From contig CAZXFL010000004.1 in assembly GCA_964640385.1 (NCBI GenBank), positions 1 through 64,000 on the forward strand: a stretch of DNA of 64,000 bases, read 5' to 3'. This stretch comes from JBBDIK01 sp964640385. GTDB taxonomy: Bacteria; Actinomycetota; UBA4738; JBBDHU01. Each line of letters begins with the position of its first letter. Position 1 is the stretch's first letter. The translations under genes and the position numbers were made by a program. Shown here in pieces: positions 42,484-50,935 of this stretch. The notes below the pieces were generated by a model. That model saw only the letters and a list, made by a program, of their open reading frames with translations, ran no database searches and was not told the DNA's origin.

Positions 42484-43634
42484 CGGCGCGAAGAGAACAC
42501 CACGCGCGGCGGAGCGACCACCATGCCCTCGCCTTGGAACTCGTCGTGCAGCTTCAGGCGAGCGGCCATCCGGCCGACATCGCCCTGCTCGAGCGGCTGG
42601 ACGAACGTGACGCCGGTGCCGCTGCGGCCCGCCCGGGCAGTGCGCCCGACGCGGTGCAGGTAACTCTTGTCGTCGTTGGGCGGATCGAAGTTGATGACGT
42701 GCGAGATGTTGTCCAGGTCCAAGCCGCGGGCGGCAACGTCGGTCGCGATCAGCACGTTGACGTGCTCGGCCTCGAACCTCGCGAACGCCTTCTCACGGGC
42801 GGCCTGGGTCATGTCACCGTGCATCGCCGCCGCGTGCACACCCTGCCGCTTCAGCTTGTGCACCAGACGGTCCGCGCCGTGCTTGGTCCGCACGAACACC
42901 AGCGCGAGTCCGCGATCATCCTCGGCCAGCACCTCGATCAGCGCCTCGACCTTCTTGCCGGGTTCCACCGGGATGAACCGGTGGTCGGCCTCGTCAACGG
43001 TTGCGGTGGCGCCGACGATCTCGTGGCGGACGGCGTCGCGCGTGTAGTGCGAGGCCATGTTCCCGACCGCGCCGTCGAGCGTCGCCGAGAAGAACATCGT
43101 CTGGCGGTCCTTCGGGATGCGGCGCACGATCCGGTCGACCTGCGGCTGGAACCCCATGTCGAGCATGCGGTCGGCCTCATCCAGGACCAGGATCTGCACC
43201 TTGTCGAGCTTGACCATCCTGCGTTCGGAGATGTCCTCGAGCCGTCCCGGGGTCGCGATCAAGATGTGGGCCTTGGACGCCGCCTTGGATTGGACCTGGA
43301 TCGAGACGCCGCCGTAGACGGCCGCACTGTGAAGGCCCCTGGCCCGAGCGAGATCGTCGAACTCCTCGGCCACCTGCGAACACAGCTCGCGGGTCGGAAC
43401 CAGGATGACGGCGGCTGGTCGCGGCGCGTCTTGCTTGAGCCGCTCCACGATCGGAAGAGCGAAGGCGAGGGTTTTGCCCGAACCGGTGCGCGAACGCACC
43501 AGGACGTCCTTGCCGGCCATGGCGTCGGGGATGGAGAGCTCCTGCACGGGGAACGGTACGTCGATGCCGCGAGCGGCGAGGGCATCGGAAACCTGCGTGG
43601 ATACGCCAAGGTCGGAGAATCGTGGGGATGTCAT
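42459..43634 (-). CDS. DEAD-box ATP-dependent RNA helicase
   Basis: The 391-residue protein carries the DEAD-box set: Q-motif region FSDLGVS...FPVQELSIP, Walker A SRTGSGKT, PTRELCSQ, TPGRL, DEAD in LVLDEADRML, SAT, and the second domain ending HRVGRTARAG. It is a minimal two-domain helicase with a short Arg/Gly tail (RRRGGRRRR) for RNA contact. It remodels RNA in ribosome assembly or decay. The ATG has AGAAGGAGAG upstream within overlapping hairpins that may control translation. Confidence 0.93.
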   Translation of the reverse strand: MTSPRFSDLGVSTQVSDALAARGIDVPFPVQELSIPDAMAGKDVLVRSRTGSGKTLAFALPIVERLKQDAPRPAAVILVPTRELCSQVAEEFDDLARARGLHSAAVYGGVSIQVQSKAASKAHILIATPGRLEDISERRMVKLDKVQILVLDEADRMLDMGFQPQVDRIVRRIPKDRQTMFFSATLDGAVGNMASHYTRDAVRHEIVGATATVDEADHRFIPVEPGKKVEALIEVLAEDDRGLALVFVRTKHGADRLVHKLKRQGVHAAAMHGDMTQAAREKAFARFEAEHVNVLIATDVAARGLDLDNISHVINFDPPNDDKSYLHRVGRTARAGRSGTGVTFVQPLEQGDVGRMAARLKLHDEFQGEGMVVAPPRVVFSSRRRGGRRRR

Positions 43635-43639
43635 ATGGT

Positions 43640-43663
43640 CTCTCCTTCTGAGAGAAATCTCTC
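43640..43663 (-). promoter_or_regulatory. Alternative hairpins at the helicase ribosome site
   Basis: Three 5-base blocks, GAGAG (43659-43663), CTCTC (43650-43654) and GAGAG within the ribosome site (43640-43644), allow two exclusive stems. One frees the Shine-Dalgarno sequence, the other hides it. Confidence 0.35.
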
Positions 43664-43798
43664 GGGGCTATCGAGGTCACTCACCCGAAGCCACCAGAAG
43701 GCGAAACCAGGAAGGAACCTCACGGGACGCCACCTGACGTCCGTATCGAGCAGTCTACCAGCGGAAACGCGTTCGGCTCGTAGGCAGCGACCGAACGA

Positions 43799-44884
43799 CT
43801 AGGTTGCCTCGCAGCTGGCGACGGGGCCGCTCCCTCCGCCCTGCTTGCAGGTATCGAAGCCCTCCCCGCCCGAGAGCCCGTCGTTGCCGGCGTCACCGAA
43901 GAGCGCGTCATGACTGTTCTGGCCGCGGAGGGTGTCGGCTCCATCACCGCCCGACAGGACGTCCGGCCCGTCTCCGCCGTTGATCTCATCGATCCCCTGC
44001 TCCCCCTCGAGCTTGTCGGCACCGCCTTCGCCGTCCAGCAGGTCCGCCCCCTGCCCCCCCACCAGTCTGTCCGCGCCCGGACCACCGCTGAGGCTGTCAC
44101 TGTCTGAGCCGTCGAAGTCGGTCATGTAGTCGTCGCCGCCGAGACCTTGGTAGGTGTCGCTCCCTCGAACACCGGACAGGATATTGCCGTCACTCGATCC
44201 GATCAGGGTGTCGCCGAACGCCGACCCGAAGACGTTCTCAATCCCGAACAGTATGTCGGTTCCGTCTCCGGTCGCCGTCCCGTTCGCGAGATCTACCTGG
44301 ACGGGCCCGGGCGCGTCCTCGTAGATCGTGTAGTCCCATCCGGCTCCCCCCTCGAGCTGGTCGCCTCCTGCCTGCCCGATGAGCTGGTCCGGGCCGCCGA
44401 GCCCACGTATCACGTCTGCGCTGTCACCTCCGCCACCGTCCAATGCGTTCAGATTTCCATCACCGGTGATCTGATCGGTCCCGCCGGAGCCGATGACGTG
44501 CTCGATCGTGACCAACGTGTCGGTCCCGTCACCGGTCGCCTGCTGAGCTCCGAGGTCAACCACCACGCCCAGGACGCCGGGGAAGTCCTCATAGCTGACC
44601 GTGTCAGCCCCCGGACCTCCCTCCATGAGATCGTCGCCGCCGAGCCCGCGGAGTACGTCCCGCCCACCGAGCCCGCGGATGCAATCGTTGGCTGGAGTTC
44701 CGACCAGTACGTCGTTCCCGCCAGTTCCGACGATGCAGAGCGCGACGCCGTAGGGGACAGGGTCTGTAGCCGGAGGGTCGGCGGCCGCCGGGGCCACCGT
44801 GAAGGCGCCGAAGAGCGCGGCGACACATAGGACGACCACGTGCCGCAGCGTTCGTCGTTCCCGATCCGGAAGGGCAAGCGTCAT
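43799..44884 (-). CDS. Secreted RTX-like Ca-binding repeat protein
   Basis: The 361-residue product starts with a signal peptide (VVVLCVAALFGAFTVAPAAA) and consists almost wholly of hemolysin-type nonapeptides: GTGGNDVLVGTPANDCIRGLGGRDVLRGLGGDDLMEGG at the start, several blocks in the middle, and GGEGGADKLEGE, GGDGADTLRGQ and GDAGNDGLSGG near the end. It closes with a Cys motif (FDTCKQGGGSG...SCE) like its relative at 39900 and the linker of the protein at 154. No catalytic domain is visible. It is probably a Ca-binding surface or matrix protein. It lies between the helicase and tRNA-Met. Confidence 0.85.
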   Translation of the reverse strand: MTLALPDRERRTLRHVVVLCVAALFGAFTVAPAAADPPATDPVPYGVALCIVGTGGNDVLVGTPANDCIRGLGGRDVLRGLGGDDLMEGGPGADTVSYEDFPGVLGVVVDLGAQQATGDGTDTLVTIEHVIGSGGTDQITGDGNLNALDGGGGDSADVIRGLGGPDQLIGQAGGDQLEGGAGWDYTIYEDAPGPVQVDLANGTATGDGTDILFGIENVFGSAFGDTLIGSSDGNILSGVRGSDTYQGLGGDDYMTDFDGSDSDSLSGGPGADRLVGGQGADLLDGEGGADKLEGEQGIDEINGGDGPDVLSGGDGADTLRGQNSHDALFGDAGNDGLSGGEGFDTCKQGGGSGPVASCEAT

Positions 44885-44945
44885 CCGGGCACCCCCGCTT
44901 AACGACTATCGCACAGGACCGGGTCCCGGGGAAAGTCACGTTCGG

Positions 44946-45019
44946 TGGGGCGGGCAGGACTCGAACCTGCGACCAAGGGATTATGAGTCCCCCGCTCTGA
45001 CCAACTGAGCTACCGCCCC
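44946..45019 (-). tRNA. tRNA-Met (anticodon CAT)
   Basis: Complete cloverleaf with acceptor GGGGCGG/CCGCCCC, D arm GCTC/GAGC, anticodon stem GGGGA/TCCCT with loop CTCATAA, T arm GCAGG/CCTGC with TTCGAGT, discriminator A. The paired 1-72 position argues against an initiator; a tRNA-Ile with lysidine-modified CAT cannot be excluded. Confidence 0.93.
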
Positions 45020-45032
45020 TGCGGGCCCCAGC

Positions 45033-45521
45033 CTAGTACCCGACCGCGCCTTCGGGCGTCTGGGGCGGCCACGGGCCGAAATAGTGGATCCGCTCGCCGA
45101 AGATCTTCTCCTCGTCCGGATCCCACTGGAACATATTGATGATCCGCCACTTGACGTCCTGCCCCACCTGGTCGAACCCCGCGAACGGCGCCTCCATGCG
45201 TCCGGTCATGTTCGCGACGCCGAACACCCCTTGCGGCCCCACACAGATCTCGACCAGTTCGAACGCCGGCTCGGGGAAGGCCTTCACCAACTCGCCGTAG
45301 AAGGTCATGGCCCCCTCGTGCCCCTCCCAGCGCTGGCCCGTCTGCACGACCTCGTAGACACCCTTGGTCGAGATCGTCTCGTCGACGGCACGCTGGTAGT
45401 CGTTCTCGACTAGTTCCAGCTCGACGTGCCGATTCCACGTGTCTCGTATCTTCGCGTACAGCTCCGGCGAGATGTTCCAGTTCATCCGCTCTTCGGCGGT
45501 GGACGGCGTCTTTCCCTTCAT
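45033..45521 (-). CDS. SnoaL-like / NTF2-fold protein
   Basis: ATG 45521 has AAGGAGG 5 bases upstream. The 162-residue protein resembles SnoaL-like polyketide-cyclase-fold proteins: an N-terminal helix (PELYAKIRDTWNRHVELE), WEGHEGAMTFYGELVKAFPEP and a beta-sheet half ending WRIINMFQWDPDEEKI. These are ligand-binding or isomerase domains; the substrate is unknown. Confidence 0.8.
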   Translation of the reverse strand: MKGKTPSTAEERMNWNISPELYAKIRDTWNRHVELELVENDYQRAVDETISTKGVYEVVQTGQRWEGHEGAMTFYGELVKAFPEPAFELVEICVGPQGVFGVANMTGRMEAPFAGFDQVGQDVKWRIINMFQWDPDEEKIFGERIHYFGPWPPQTPEGAVGY

Positions 45522-45588
45522 GGCGCCTCCTTGCGAGGATGGGAGTACCCGACCCTATCCCGAGGTCGTGCCCCCGGTCGACCTGGTG

Positions 45589-45594
45589 TAGCGT
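45589..45594 (+). promoter_or_regulatory. Candidate -10 box of the 45604 gene
   Basis: TAGCGT ends 9 bases before the ATG at 45604. Confidence 0.35.
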
Positions 45595-45603
45595 TGCCCC
45601 TCG

Positions 45604-46998
45604 ATGGCTGAGGACGAGGATCCCAAGGAACTTCAGCACGAGCTCGACGAGCTTCGGGCCGAGCGCGAACGGCTCGCGGTGGAGCTCGCGAAGACCGAGA
45701 AAGGATCGGGCGACGACACGACCATCCTCGGGCCGCGCCTCCGTCGGGTCGTCGCCGGCACCCTGGTCCTGTTCTCGATCCTCGGCTACGTCCTCGGCGC
45801 CACGGTCATCTGGGCCGACCGGCGCCTCTTCAACACCGACAAGTACGTGGAGATCGTCGCTCCACTCGGCGCGGACCCCCGCATCCAAGCTGGCATCGCG
45901 GAGGGCCTGACCACGGGACTGTTCGAGGCGATCCCCGTCGAGCAGACGCTCACGGACATCCTGCCGGAGAAGGTCTCGTTCCTGGCCGGACCGATCACGG
46001 GAGGCCTCCAGGACTTCGTCCACGGCAAGGTGGAAGGAGTCCTCGCCACCCCCGAGTTCGAGGACACGTGGATCGAGGCAAACCGACTCGCGCACCAGAA
46101 GATGATGGACATCATCGACGGCAAGAGCGAACTGGTCACCACCGAGGGTGATGAGGTCTTCCTGAGCATGTTCCCGCTGGTGAACAACGTAATCGCCAAG
46201 ATCGAGTCGGGCGCGTCGAGTCTCTTCGGTGATGTGTCACTGCCTGAGATCAGCATCAGCGAGGACCCGGCGACGGCGCGTTCGCAGATCGAGGGACTGC
46301 TGGGGATCAGCCTGCCTGATGACTTCGGGACGGTTCCTCTGTTCCCAACCGAGTACTTGGTTGCCGCGCAGAACGGCGTGAAGTTGTTCAACACGGTCGC
46401 CTGGGGACTCGGGATCCTCACGCTCTTGATGATCCCGGCGGCGCTGTGGATCTCGCGATCGCGCCGGCGAACGCTTCTGCAGCTCGACGTCGGGATCCTG
46501 GTCGGCCTGGTGATCATGCGCCAGCTCGCACGCGGGCTGGAGACGAACATCGTCGAAGCCGCCCCGGCCGGCACCGCGAAGGGCGTCGTTCAGGCTGCAT
46601 CGGAACGGTTCCTCGACAGCTACCTGTATGCGACCGGCCTACAGATGGTCATCCTCCTCGCCATCCTGGTCGCGGCGCTCGTGACCGGCCCGTACGCCTG
46701 GGCGGTGAAGACCCGGCGGTTCGGGTCGGACATAGTCCGCGGGGTCGCCGAGGGCACGCGGGACCGCGCGACCGACGACGCGACCATGGCTTGGGTCCGC
46801 GAGCACCGCGAGGCCCTCCAGCTCGGCGGCATCGTCGTCGCCGTCCTGCTCTTGTTCGTCATCGATGCGTCGTGGCTCTCGTTCCTAGTCATCGGCGGGA
46901 TCGTGGCGGCCTACGAGCTGGTGCTGGTCCGCCTGGGCGGTTCCGAGGCAGAGGACACCCCCGCGCCCGCCGGCCAGAGCGGGCCGTCCGAAGACTGA
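45604..46998 (+). CDS. Actinobacterial membrane protein of unknown function
   Basis: The 464-residue protein begins with a short coiled coil (residues 5-33, LQHELDELRAERERLAVELAK), then a membrane helix near 48-70 and a large extracytoplasmic domain with TDKYVEIVAPLGADPRIQAGIAEGLT. After that come three or four helices between about 258 and 440. The TDKYVE...L..DP..Q segment recurs in several actinobacterial integral proteins of unknown role. It has no neighbours in operon. Confidence 0.7.
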   Translation: MAEDEDPKELQHELDELRAERERLAVELAKTEKGSGDDTTILGPRLRRVVAGTLVLFSILGYVLGATVIWADRRLFNTDKYVEIVAPLGADPRIQAGIAEGLTTGLFEAIPVEQTLTDILPEKVSFLAGPITGGLQDFVHGKVEGVLATPEFEDTWIEANRLAHQKMMDIIDGKSELVTTEGDEVFLSMFPLVNNVIAKIESGASSLFGDVSLPEISISEDPATARSQIEGLLGISLPDDFGTVPLFPTEYLVAAQNGVKLFNTVAWGLGILTLLMIPAALWISRSRRRTLLQLDVGILVGLVIMRQLARGLETNIVEAAPAGTAKGVVQAASERFLDSYLYATGLQMVILLAILVAALVTGPYAWAVKTRRFGSDIVRGVAEGTRDRATDDATMAWVREHREALQLGGIVVAVLLLFVIDASWLSFLVIGGIVAAYELVLVRLGGSEAEDTPAPAGQSGPSED

Positions 46999-47040
46999 AC
47001 CTGTCCCACCCTGTGGCTTGCGCGAACGGGCTCGGCCCCA

Positions 47041-47046
47041 TAGCGT
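47041..47046 (+). promoter_or_regulatory. Candidate -10 box of the amine oxidase gene
   Basis: TAGCGT ends 8 bases before the ATG at 47055. Confidence 0.4.
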
Positions 47047-47054
47047 GACGCCCG

Positions 47055-48758
47055 ATGGCTCGCACCCCGATCGGAGACCTGCTCGACCACCTGATCGCGC
47101 TCCAGCACGCGTCGCGACGAACCGGCATCCCGACGGACGAGCTGAGCGACATCTGGGCCGAGCGAGCCGCTCGAACCCCCGATCGGATCGACCGTCGTGA
47201 TTTCCTGCGCAAGGCCGGACGCTTCGGCACCGCAGCCGCGCTGGCCACGCCGGCTCTGGCCGCCCTCGCAGCATGCACACCTCCGGCGAAGGAGGGCCCC
47301 CCGACCGGTTCGCCGGGGGCGAACGGCGGCGACAAAGGCGGGCCCCGTATCGCGGTCGTCGGCGCCGGCCTCGCGGGAACGACCGCCGCGCTCCGGCTGC
47401 ACCAGGCCGGATACTCCTCCACCGTCTACGAGGCCAGCGAGCGCGTCGGCGGCCGGACGCGCACCCTGCGCGGGTTCTTCGACAACGACGAGACGGCCGA
47501 GATGTGCGGCGAGTACATCAACTCCGACCACAAGGCGATCAGGTCGCTCGCCGCAGAACTCGGGCTGATGGAGGACAACCTCTGGTCCTACTACCCGGGT
47601 GGCGTGCAAGGACTCCTGTACTTCGACGGCAGGCCGTATTCGCATCAGGATATGGCTGCCGACCTCGGCGAGGTGTTCCCGAAGATCCTCGAGGACCGGA
47701 TCGCCGCCGGCTGGCCCACCACCTACGACAAGAGCACACCCCAGGGGGTCAAACTGGACAACACGACCCTCGCCGAGTGGGTCGACCGCAACGTGGCCGG
47801 CGGACGGAAGTCCCGGTTCGGCAAGCTGATCGAGGTCGGGTACGCCGGCGAGTATGGCCTGGACATCGAGGACCAGAGTTCGCTGAACCTGATGTTCGAG
47901 GCGGGCTTCTCCAGCAAGAACAACCCGCGGCTCTACGGCAACCAGGATTGGAAATGGCGGATCGCCGGGGGGAATGACCTCGTCGCCACGACGATCGCCG
48001 ATGACCAGCTGCCTGCCGGTACGGTAGAGTTGGGTTCACCTCTGGTCGCGGTGCGCCGCAACGGTGACGCCACGACGACCCTGACCTTCCAGGAGGACGG
48101 CGGTTCCCCGACCGACGTCACCGCGGACATCGTGATCATGACCGCGCCGTTCACGGCGCTGCGGGCGGTGGACCTCGAGAAAGCTGAGTGGAGCGAGCTC
48201 AAGCGAAAGACGATCGACGAACTCGGGATGGGGACCAACTCCAAGTTGCACTTCCAGTTCGACGAACAAGTCTGGCACGAGAGCCACCTCTCGGGCGACG
48301 TCGTGTGCGACCTGCCGATCCAGTCCCTGACGGTGACCTACCCCATCCACGGTTCAAGCGGGATCCTGGATAACTACACGGGTGGGAGGACAGGAGCCTC
48401 GTATCCGGTCTCGGAGGCGCACGCGCCGGCGCCCGAGTCGGTTTCGGGACCCGCACTCTCGGACATCGAGAAGCTGATCCCTGGCGCCACGGAAGCCTGG
48501 AACGGCAAGGCCTACCTGTCGTTCATGGTCGCCGACCCGTGGGCGCTGGGCTCCTACTCCTGTCCGACCCCGGGCGAGTACTCCACGATCTTCGGGGCCG
48601 CCAAGCTCCCCGAGGGCAAGGTCTTGTTCGCCGGCGAGCACACGAGCCTCAACTTCTTCGGGTTCATGAACGGAGCGGTCGAAACCGGCGAACGCGCCGC
48701 CGGCGAGGCCCTTGCGGCGATGGGAGCCGAGGTTCCCGCCGCCTCTCCCGCCGCGTAG
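47055..48758 (+). CDS. FAD-dependent amine oxidase (monoamine oxidase family), Tat-exported
   Basis: The 567-residue protein has a delayed Tat-like motif (RRDFLRKAG near residues 53-61) followed by a hydrophobic Ala/Leu run ending in a Cys, so export and possibly lipidation are predicted. The oxidase part starts with the FAD-binding VVGAGLAGTTAALRL and ERVGGRTRT, and closes with the FAD segment FAGEHTSLNFFGFMNGAVETGERAA. Family members oxidise primary or polyamines to aldehyde, ammonia and peroxide. The substrate is unknown; an exported oxidase fits an extracytoplasmic amine or amino acid. Confidence 0.88.
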   Translation: MARTPIGDLLDHLIALQHASRRTGIPTDELSDIWAERAARTPDRIDRRDFLRKAGRFGTAAALATPALAALAACTPPAKEGPPTGSPGANGGDKGGPRIAVVGAGLAGTTAALRLHQAGYSSTVYEASERVGGRTRTLRGFFDNDETAEMCGEYINSDHKAIRSLAAELGLMEDNLWSYYPGGVQGLLYFDGRPYSHQDMAADLGEVFPKILEDRIAAGWPTTYDKSTPQGVKLDNTTLAEWVDRNVAGGRKSRFGKLIEVGYAGEYGLDIEDQSSLNLMFEAGFSSKNNPRLYGNQDWKWRIAGGNDLVATTIADDQLPAGTVELGSPLVAVRRNGDATTTLTFQEDGGSPTDVTADIVIMTAPFTALRAVDLEKAEWSELKRKTIDELGMGTNSKLHFQFDEQVWHESHLSGDVVCDLPIQSLTVTYPIHGSSGILDNYTGGRTGASYPVSEAHAPAPESVSGPALSDIEKLIPGATEAWNGKAYLSFMVADPWALGSYSCPTPGEYSTIFGAAKLPEGKVLFAGEHTSLNFFGFMNGAVETGERAAGEALAAMGAEVPAASPAA

Positions 48759-48806
48759 TCCAGCGCGTAGTCCGCCGAGGCTCCCACTTCGCGCGGTGCG
48801 CCGAAC

Positions 48807-48812
48807 TATACT
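48807..48812 (+). promoter_or_regulatory. Candidate -10 box of the deacetylase gene
   Basis: TATACT, a near-consensus hexamer, 26 bases before the ATG at 48839, so a short leader is expected. Confidence 0.4.
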
Positions 48813-48838
48813 GAGGCTTCCCGAGCGAGCCGAGCGCC

Positions 48839-49804
48839 ATGCCTTCCTACTACGACGAACGGGGCCGCGGGACGGCCTCGCACTTCAGCTTCGGCCGCAG
48901 GCAGCGTCGGCGGCGTCTCATCCGGATGATCATCGTCGGGGTCGCGACGCTGCTTGCCATCTTCATCGTGTGGAACGTCGCCTTCTCCGGCGATGACACA
49001 CCCTCCACGTCGGGCCAGGCGGCTCCTCCAGTCGACGCGAAGCAGGACGACGGCGGCAGCTCCTCCGGCTCCGGCGAGGAGCCCGCGACGCCGTTCCCCG
49101 ACGACCGCGAGCCGCCGACGAGCGAGACCGGCATGCCCCCCGAGATCCAGAAGATCATGGACTGGGGCCTGCCGGTGTTCTGCGGCGGCGGCCGCGCGAA
49201 CATGGTTGCCCTCACGTTCGATGACGGACCGGGTCCCTACACCAAGGAGACGCTGGACTACCTGCGTTCGCGCGGTGCGAAGGCGACGTTCTTCCTCGCG
49301 GGCAAGCTCGTCGAAGGATACGCACCCCTCGCGCGTGCGGCAGCGCGGTTCAGCGAGGTCGCCGACCACAGCATGACCCACTACGGGTTGGCCGGCGAGT
49401 CGCAGAGCACCCTGCAGACCGAGGTCGCGAAACCCAAGCGCATCATCGAGAACGTCACCGACCAAGTCGTGTGGTACTTCCGCCCGCCGTGGGGCTCGCG
49501 CGACAGAGCGCTGGATGAGTTCGTCCAGTCCGAGGAGATGATCACCGTCATGTGGAGCCTCGATTCGCTCGATGCCGCGACCGGCACCAACACCGACGAC
49601 ATCATCAAGCACGTGGACAAGGGGCTCTCGTCCGGCGACATCATCCTCATGCACGAGAACCGTGGCACGACGCAGAACGCCCTGCCGCAGATCCTGAACA
49701 TGATCGAGGCGAAAGGCCTGCGCGCGGTGAGTCTGACGACGCTGCTGACCGAGGACACGCCGACGCGGCAGGAGGTCAAGCAGGTCGACTGCGCCGAAGG
49801 CTAG
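48839..49804 (+). CDS. NodB-type polysaccharide deacetylase, membrane anchored
   Basis: The 321-residue protein has an N-terminal basic segment and one membrane helix (about residues 24-46), a Ser/Gly/Pro-rich linker, then a NodB domain: TFDDGPG (catalytic Asp and metal Asp), HSMTHYG (HxxxH metal site), RPPWGSRD and a late IILMHEN with the catalytic His. It de-N-acetylates an extracellular polymer, such as peptidoglycan or an exopolysaccharide. It shares CTAG stops with the convergent glycosidase-like gene. Confidence 0.9.
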   Translation: MPSYYDERGRGTASHFSFGRRQRRRRLIRMIIVGVATLLAIFIVWNVAFSGDDTPSTSGQAAPPVDAKQDDGGSSSGSGEEPATPFPDDREPPTSETGMPPEIQKIMDWGLPVFCGGGRANMVALTFDDGPGPYTKETLDYLRSRGAKATFFLAGKLVEGYAPLARAAARFSEVADHSMTHYGLAGESQSTLQTEVAKPKRIIENVTDQVVWYFRPPWGSRDRALDEFVQSEEMITVMWSLDSLDAATGTNTDDIIKHVDKGLSSGDIILMHENRGTTQNALPQILNMIEAKGLRAVSLTTLLTEDTPTRQEVKQVDCAEG

Positions 49805-50856
49805 GGTGAGGGTGAGCCGGCCGACGTGGGCGGAACGTTCGGCGGCGGCGCGGACTCGAGTTCCGCCCAATCGGCGTCGCCGGTCGTGGTGAAGTTGTAC
49901 AGGCTCCAGCCGATAGCCCGCCCCTTGCGCGCCGCCTTCAGGAACCCGCGGAGCTCGGGCGCCGTTACGTCCTCGGCGAGACCACCGATCACGTGGATCG
50001 GGACGCTCAGGCGGTCGGAACCTTCCCGGATGAGCCGGATGCCGTCGAGCGTGTAGCGGAACGCACCCGACTTGTCTGCCGCCTCGTCGACCGCCCCGAA
50101 GTAGTCCATCGGCACGATGACGTCATAGAGCTTCGCGATCTCCGCGTAGGGGAACCCCGGCCAGTACCCTAGTTCGTGTTCGATCCGCATCGGGTTCGGG
50201 GTGATCGCACCGAGCGGATAGTCGGCGCCGGCCGCGTCGCGGATCTGGCGCGAGAGTTTCACCAGGATCTTGGAGCGCTTGGTCGGGTCCTTGACCTCGC
50301 GAGCCTCGATATCAAGTCCGAACGAGTCGAAGCGGTCGCCGCCCTCGGACTGGAACCGGATCGCGGCCATGGAGTAGTCGAGGTCCAGCTTCGGATCGGT
50401 GAGCCCGGGGAGGTACCAGGCAACGACGCGCATGCCGGCGTCGTGTGCGGCCTCGAGGAAGCGGCTGGTCTGCTCCGGGAACACGATGGCCGTACCGCGC
50501 GAGTAGTTGGAGGTCTGCAGGTAGACGGTCTGGATGCCGCGAGCCTGCATCCGCTCGACCGCCCCCTCAGGGTCATTCCACACGCCGGTTTCGTAGACGT
50601 CGACCCAGGTGCCGAGTCCACGGTAGGCGCCGGGTCCGGGCTCGGGACGGAACCGCGGGCGGCGGCCACCGGTGATCGCAACCACTGCGGCGCCGACGAG
50701 CGCGATGATGATGATGATCGCAACGGCGATGAGCCACGTCCGGCCGCGGGAGGCACGGCGCTCCGCCCCTCTCTCTGTTCGGGTCGCCGCCTCCTCAGGT
50801 TCGCGTTCGGTCGATGGCAGCGCCGTGCCGTCGCCCGTTTCATGCGGTTCCGACAT
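49801..50856 (-). CDS. Putative membrane-anchored glycosidase-fold protein
   Basis: ATG 50856 lies 7 bases after a TAAGGT box; a longer frame to 50922 is rejected. The 351-residue protein has a cytoplasmic charged N-terminus, one helix (residues about 43-65) and an extracytoplasmic TIM-barrel-like domain. Barrel-strand motifs are GIQTVYLQTSNY, MRVVAWYLPG, FDSFGLDIEAREV with a possible catalytic Asp/Glu, YDVIVPMDYFG and IHVIGG. It resembles putative glycoside hydrolases of unknown specificity. The neighbouring NodB deacetylase suggests a shared polysaccharide. Confidence 0.7.
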   Translation of the reverse strand: MSEPHETGDGTALPSTEREPEEAATRTERGAERRASRGRTWLIAVAIIIIIALVGAAVVAITGGRRPRFRPEPGPGAYRGLGTWVDVYETGVWNDPEGAVERMQARGIQTVYLQTSNYSRGTAIVFPEQTSRFLEAAHDAGMRVVAWYLPGLTDPKLDLDYSMAAIRFQSEGGDRFDSFGLDIEAREVKDPTKRSKILVKLSRQIRDAAGADYPLGAITPNPMRIEHELGYWPGFPYAEIAKLYDVIVPMDYFGAVDEAADKSGAFRYTLDGIRLIREGSDRLSVPIHVIGGLAEDVTAPELRGFLKAARKGRAIGWSLYNFTTTGDADWAELESAPPPNVPPTSAGSPSP

Positions 50857-50863
50857 GCCGCGG

Positions 50864-50869
50864 ACCTTA
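50864..50869 (-). promoter_or_regulatory. Candidate -10 box of the glycosidase-like gene
   Basis: Minus-strand TAAGGT ends 7 bases before ATG 50856. Confidence 0.35.
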
Positions 50870-50935
50870 TCAGGGAGATTCAGACAGCCCCGATACCCGG
50901 TACAGGGAGAGGACGGCCTCAAGGTACTCGGCGAA

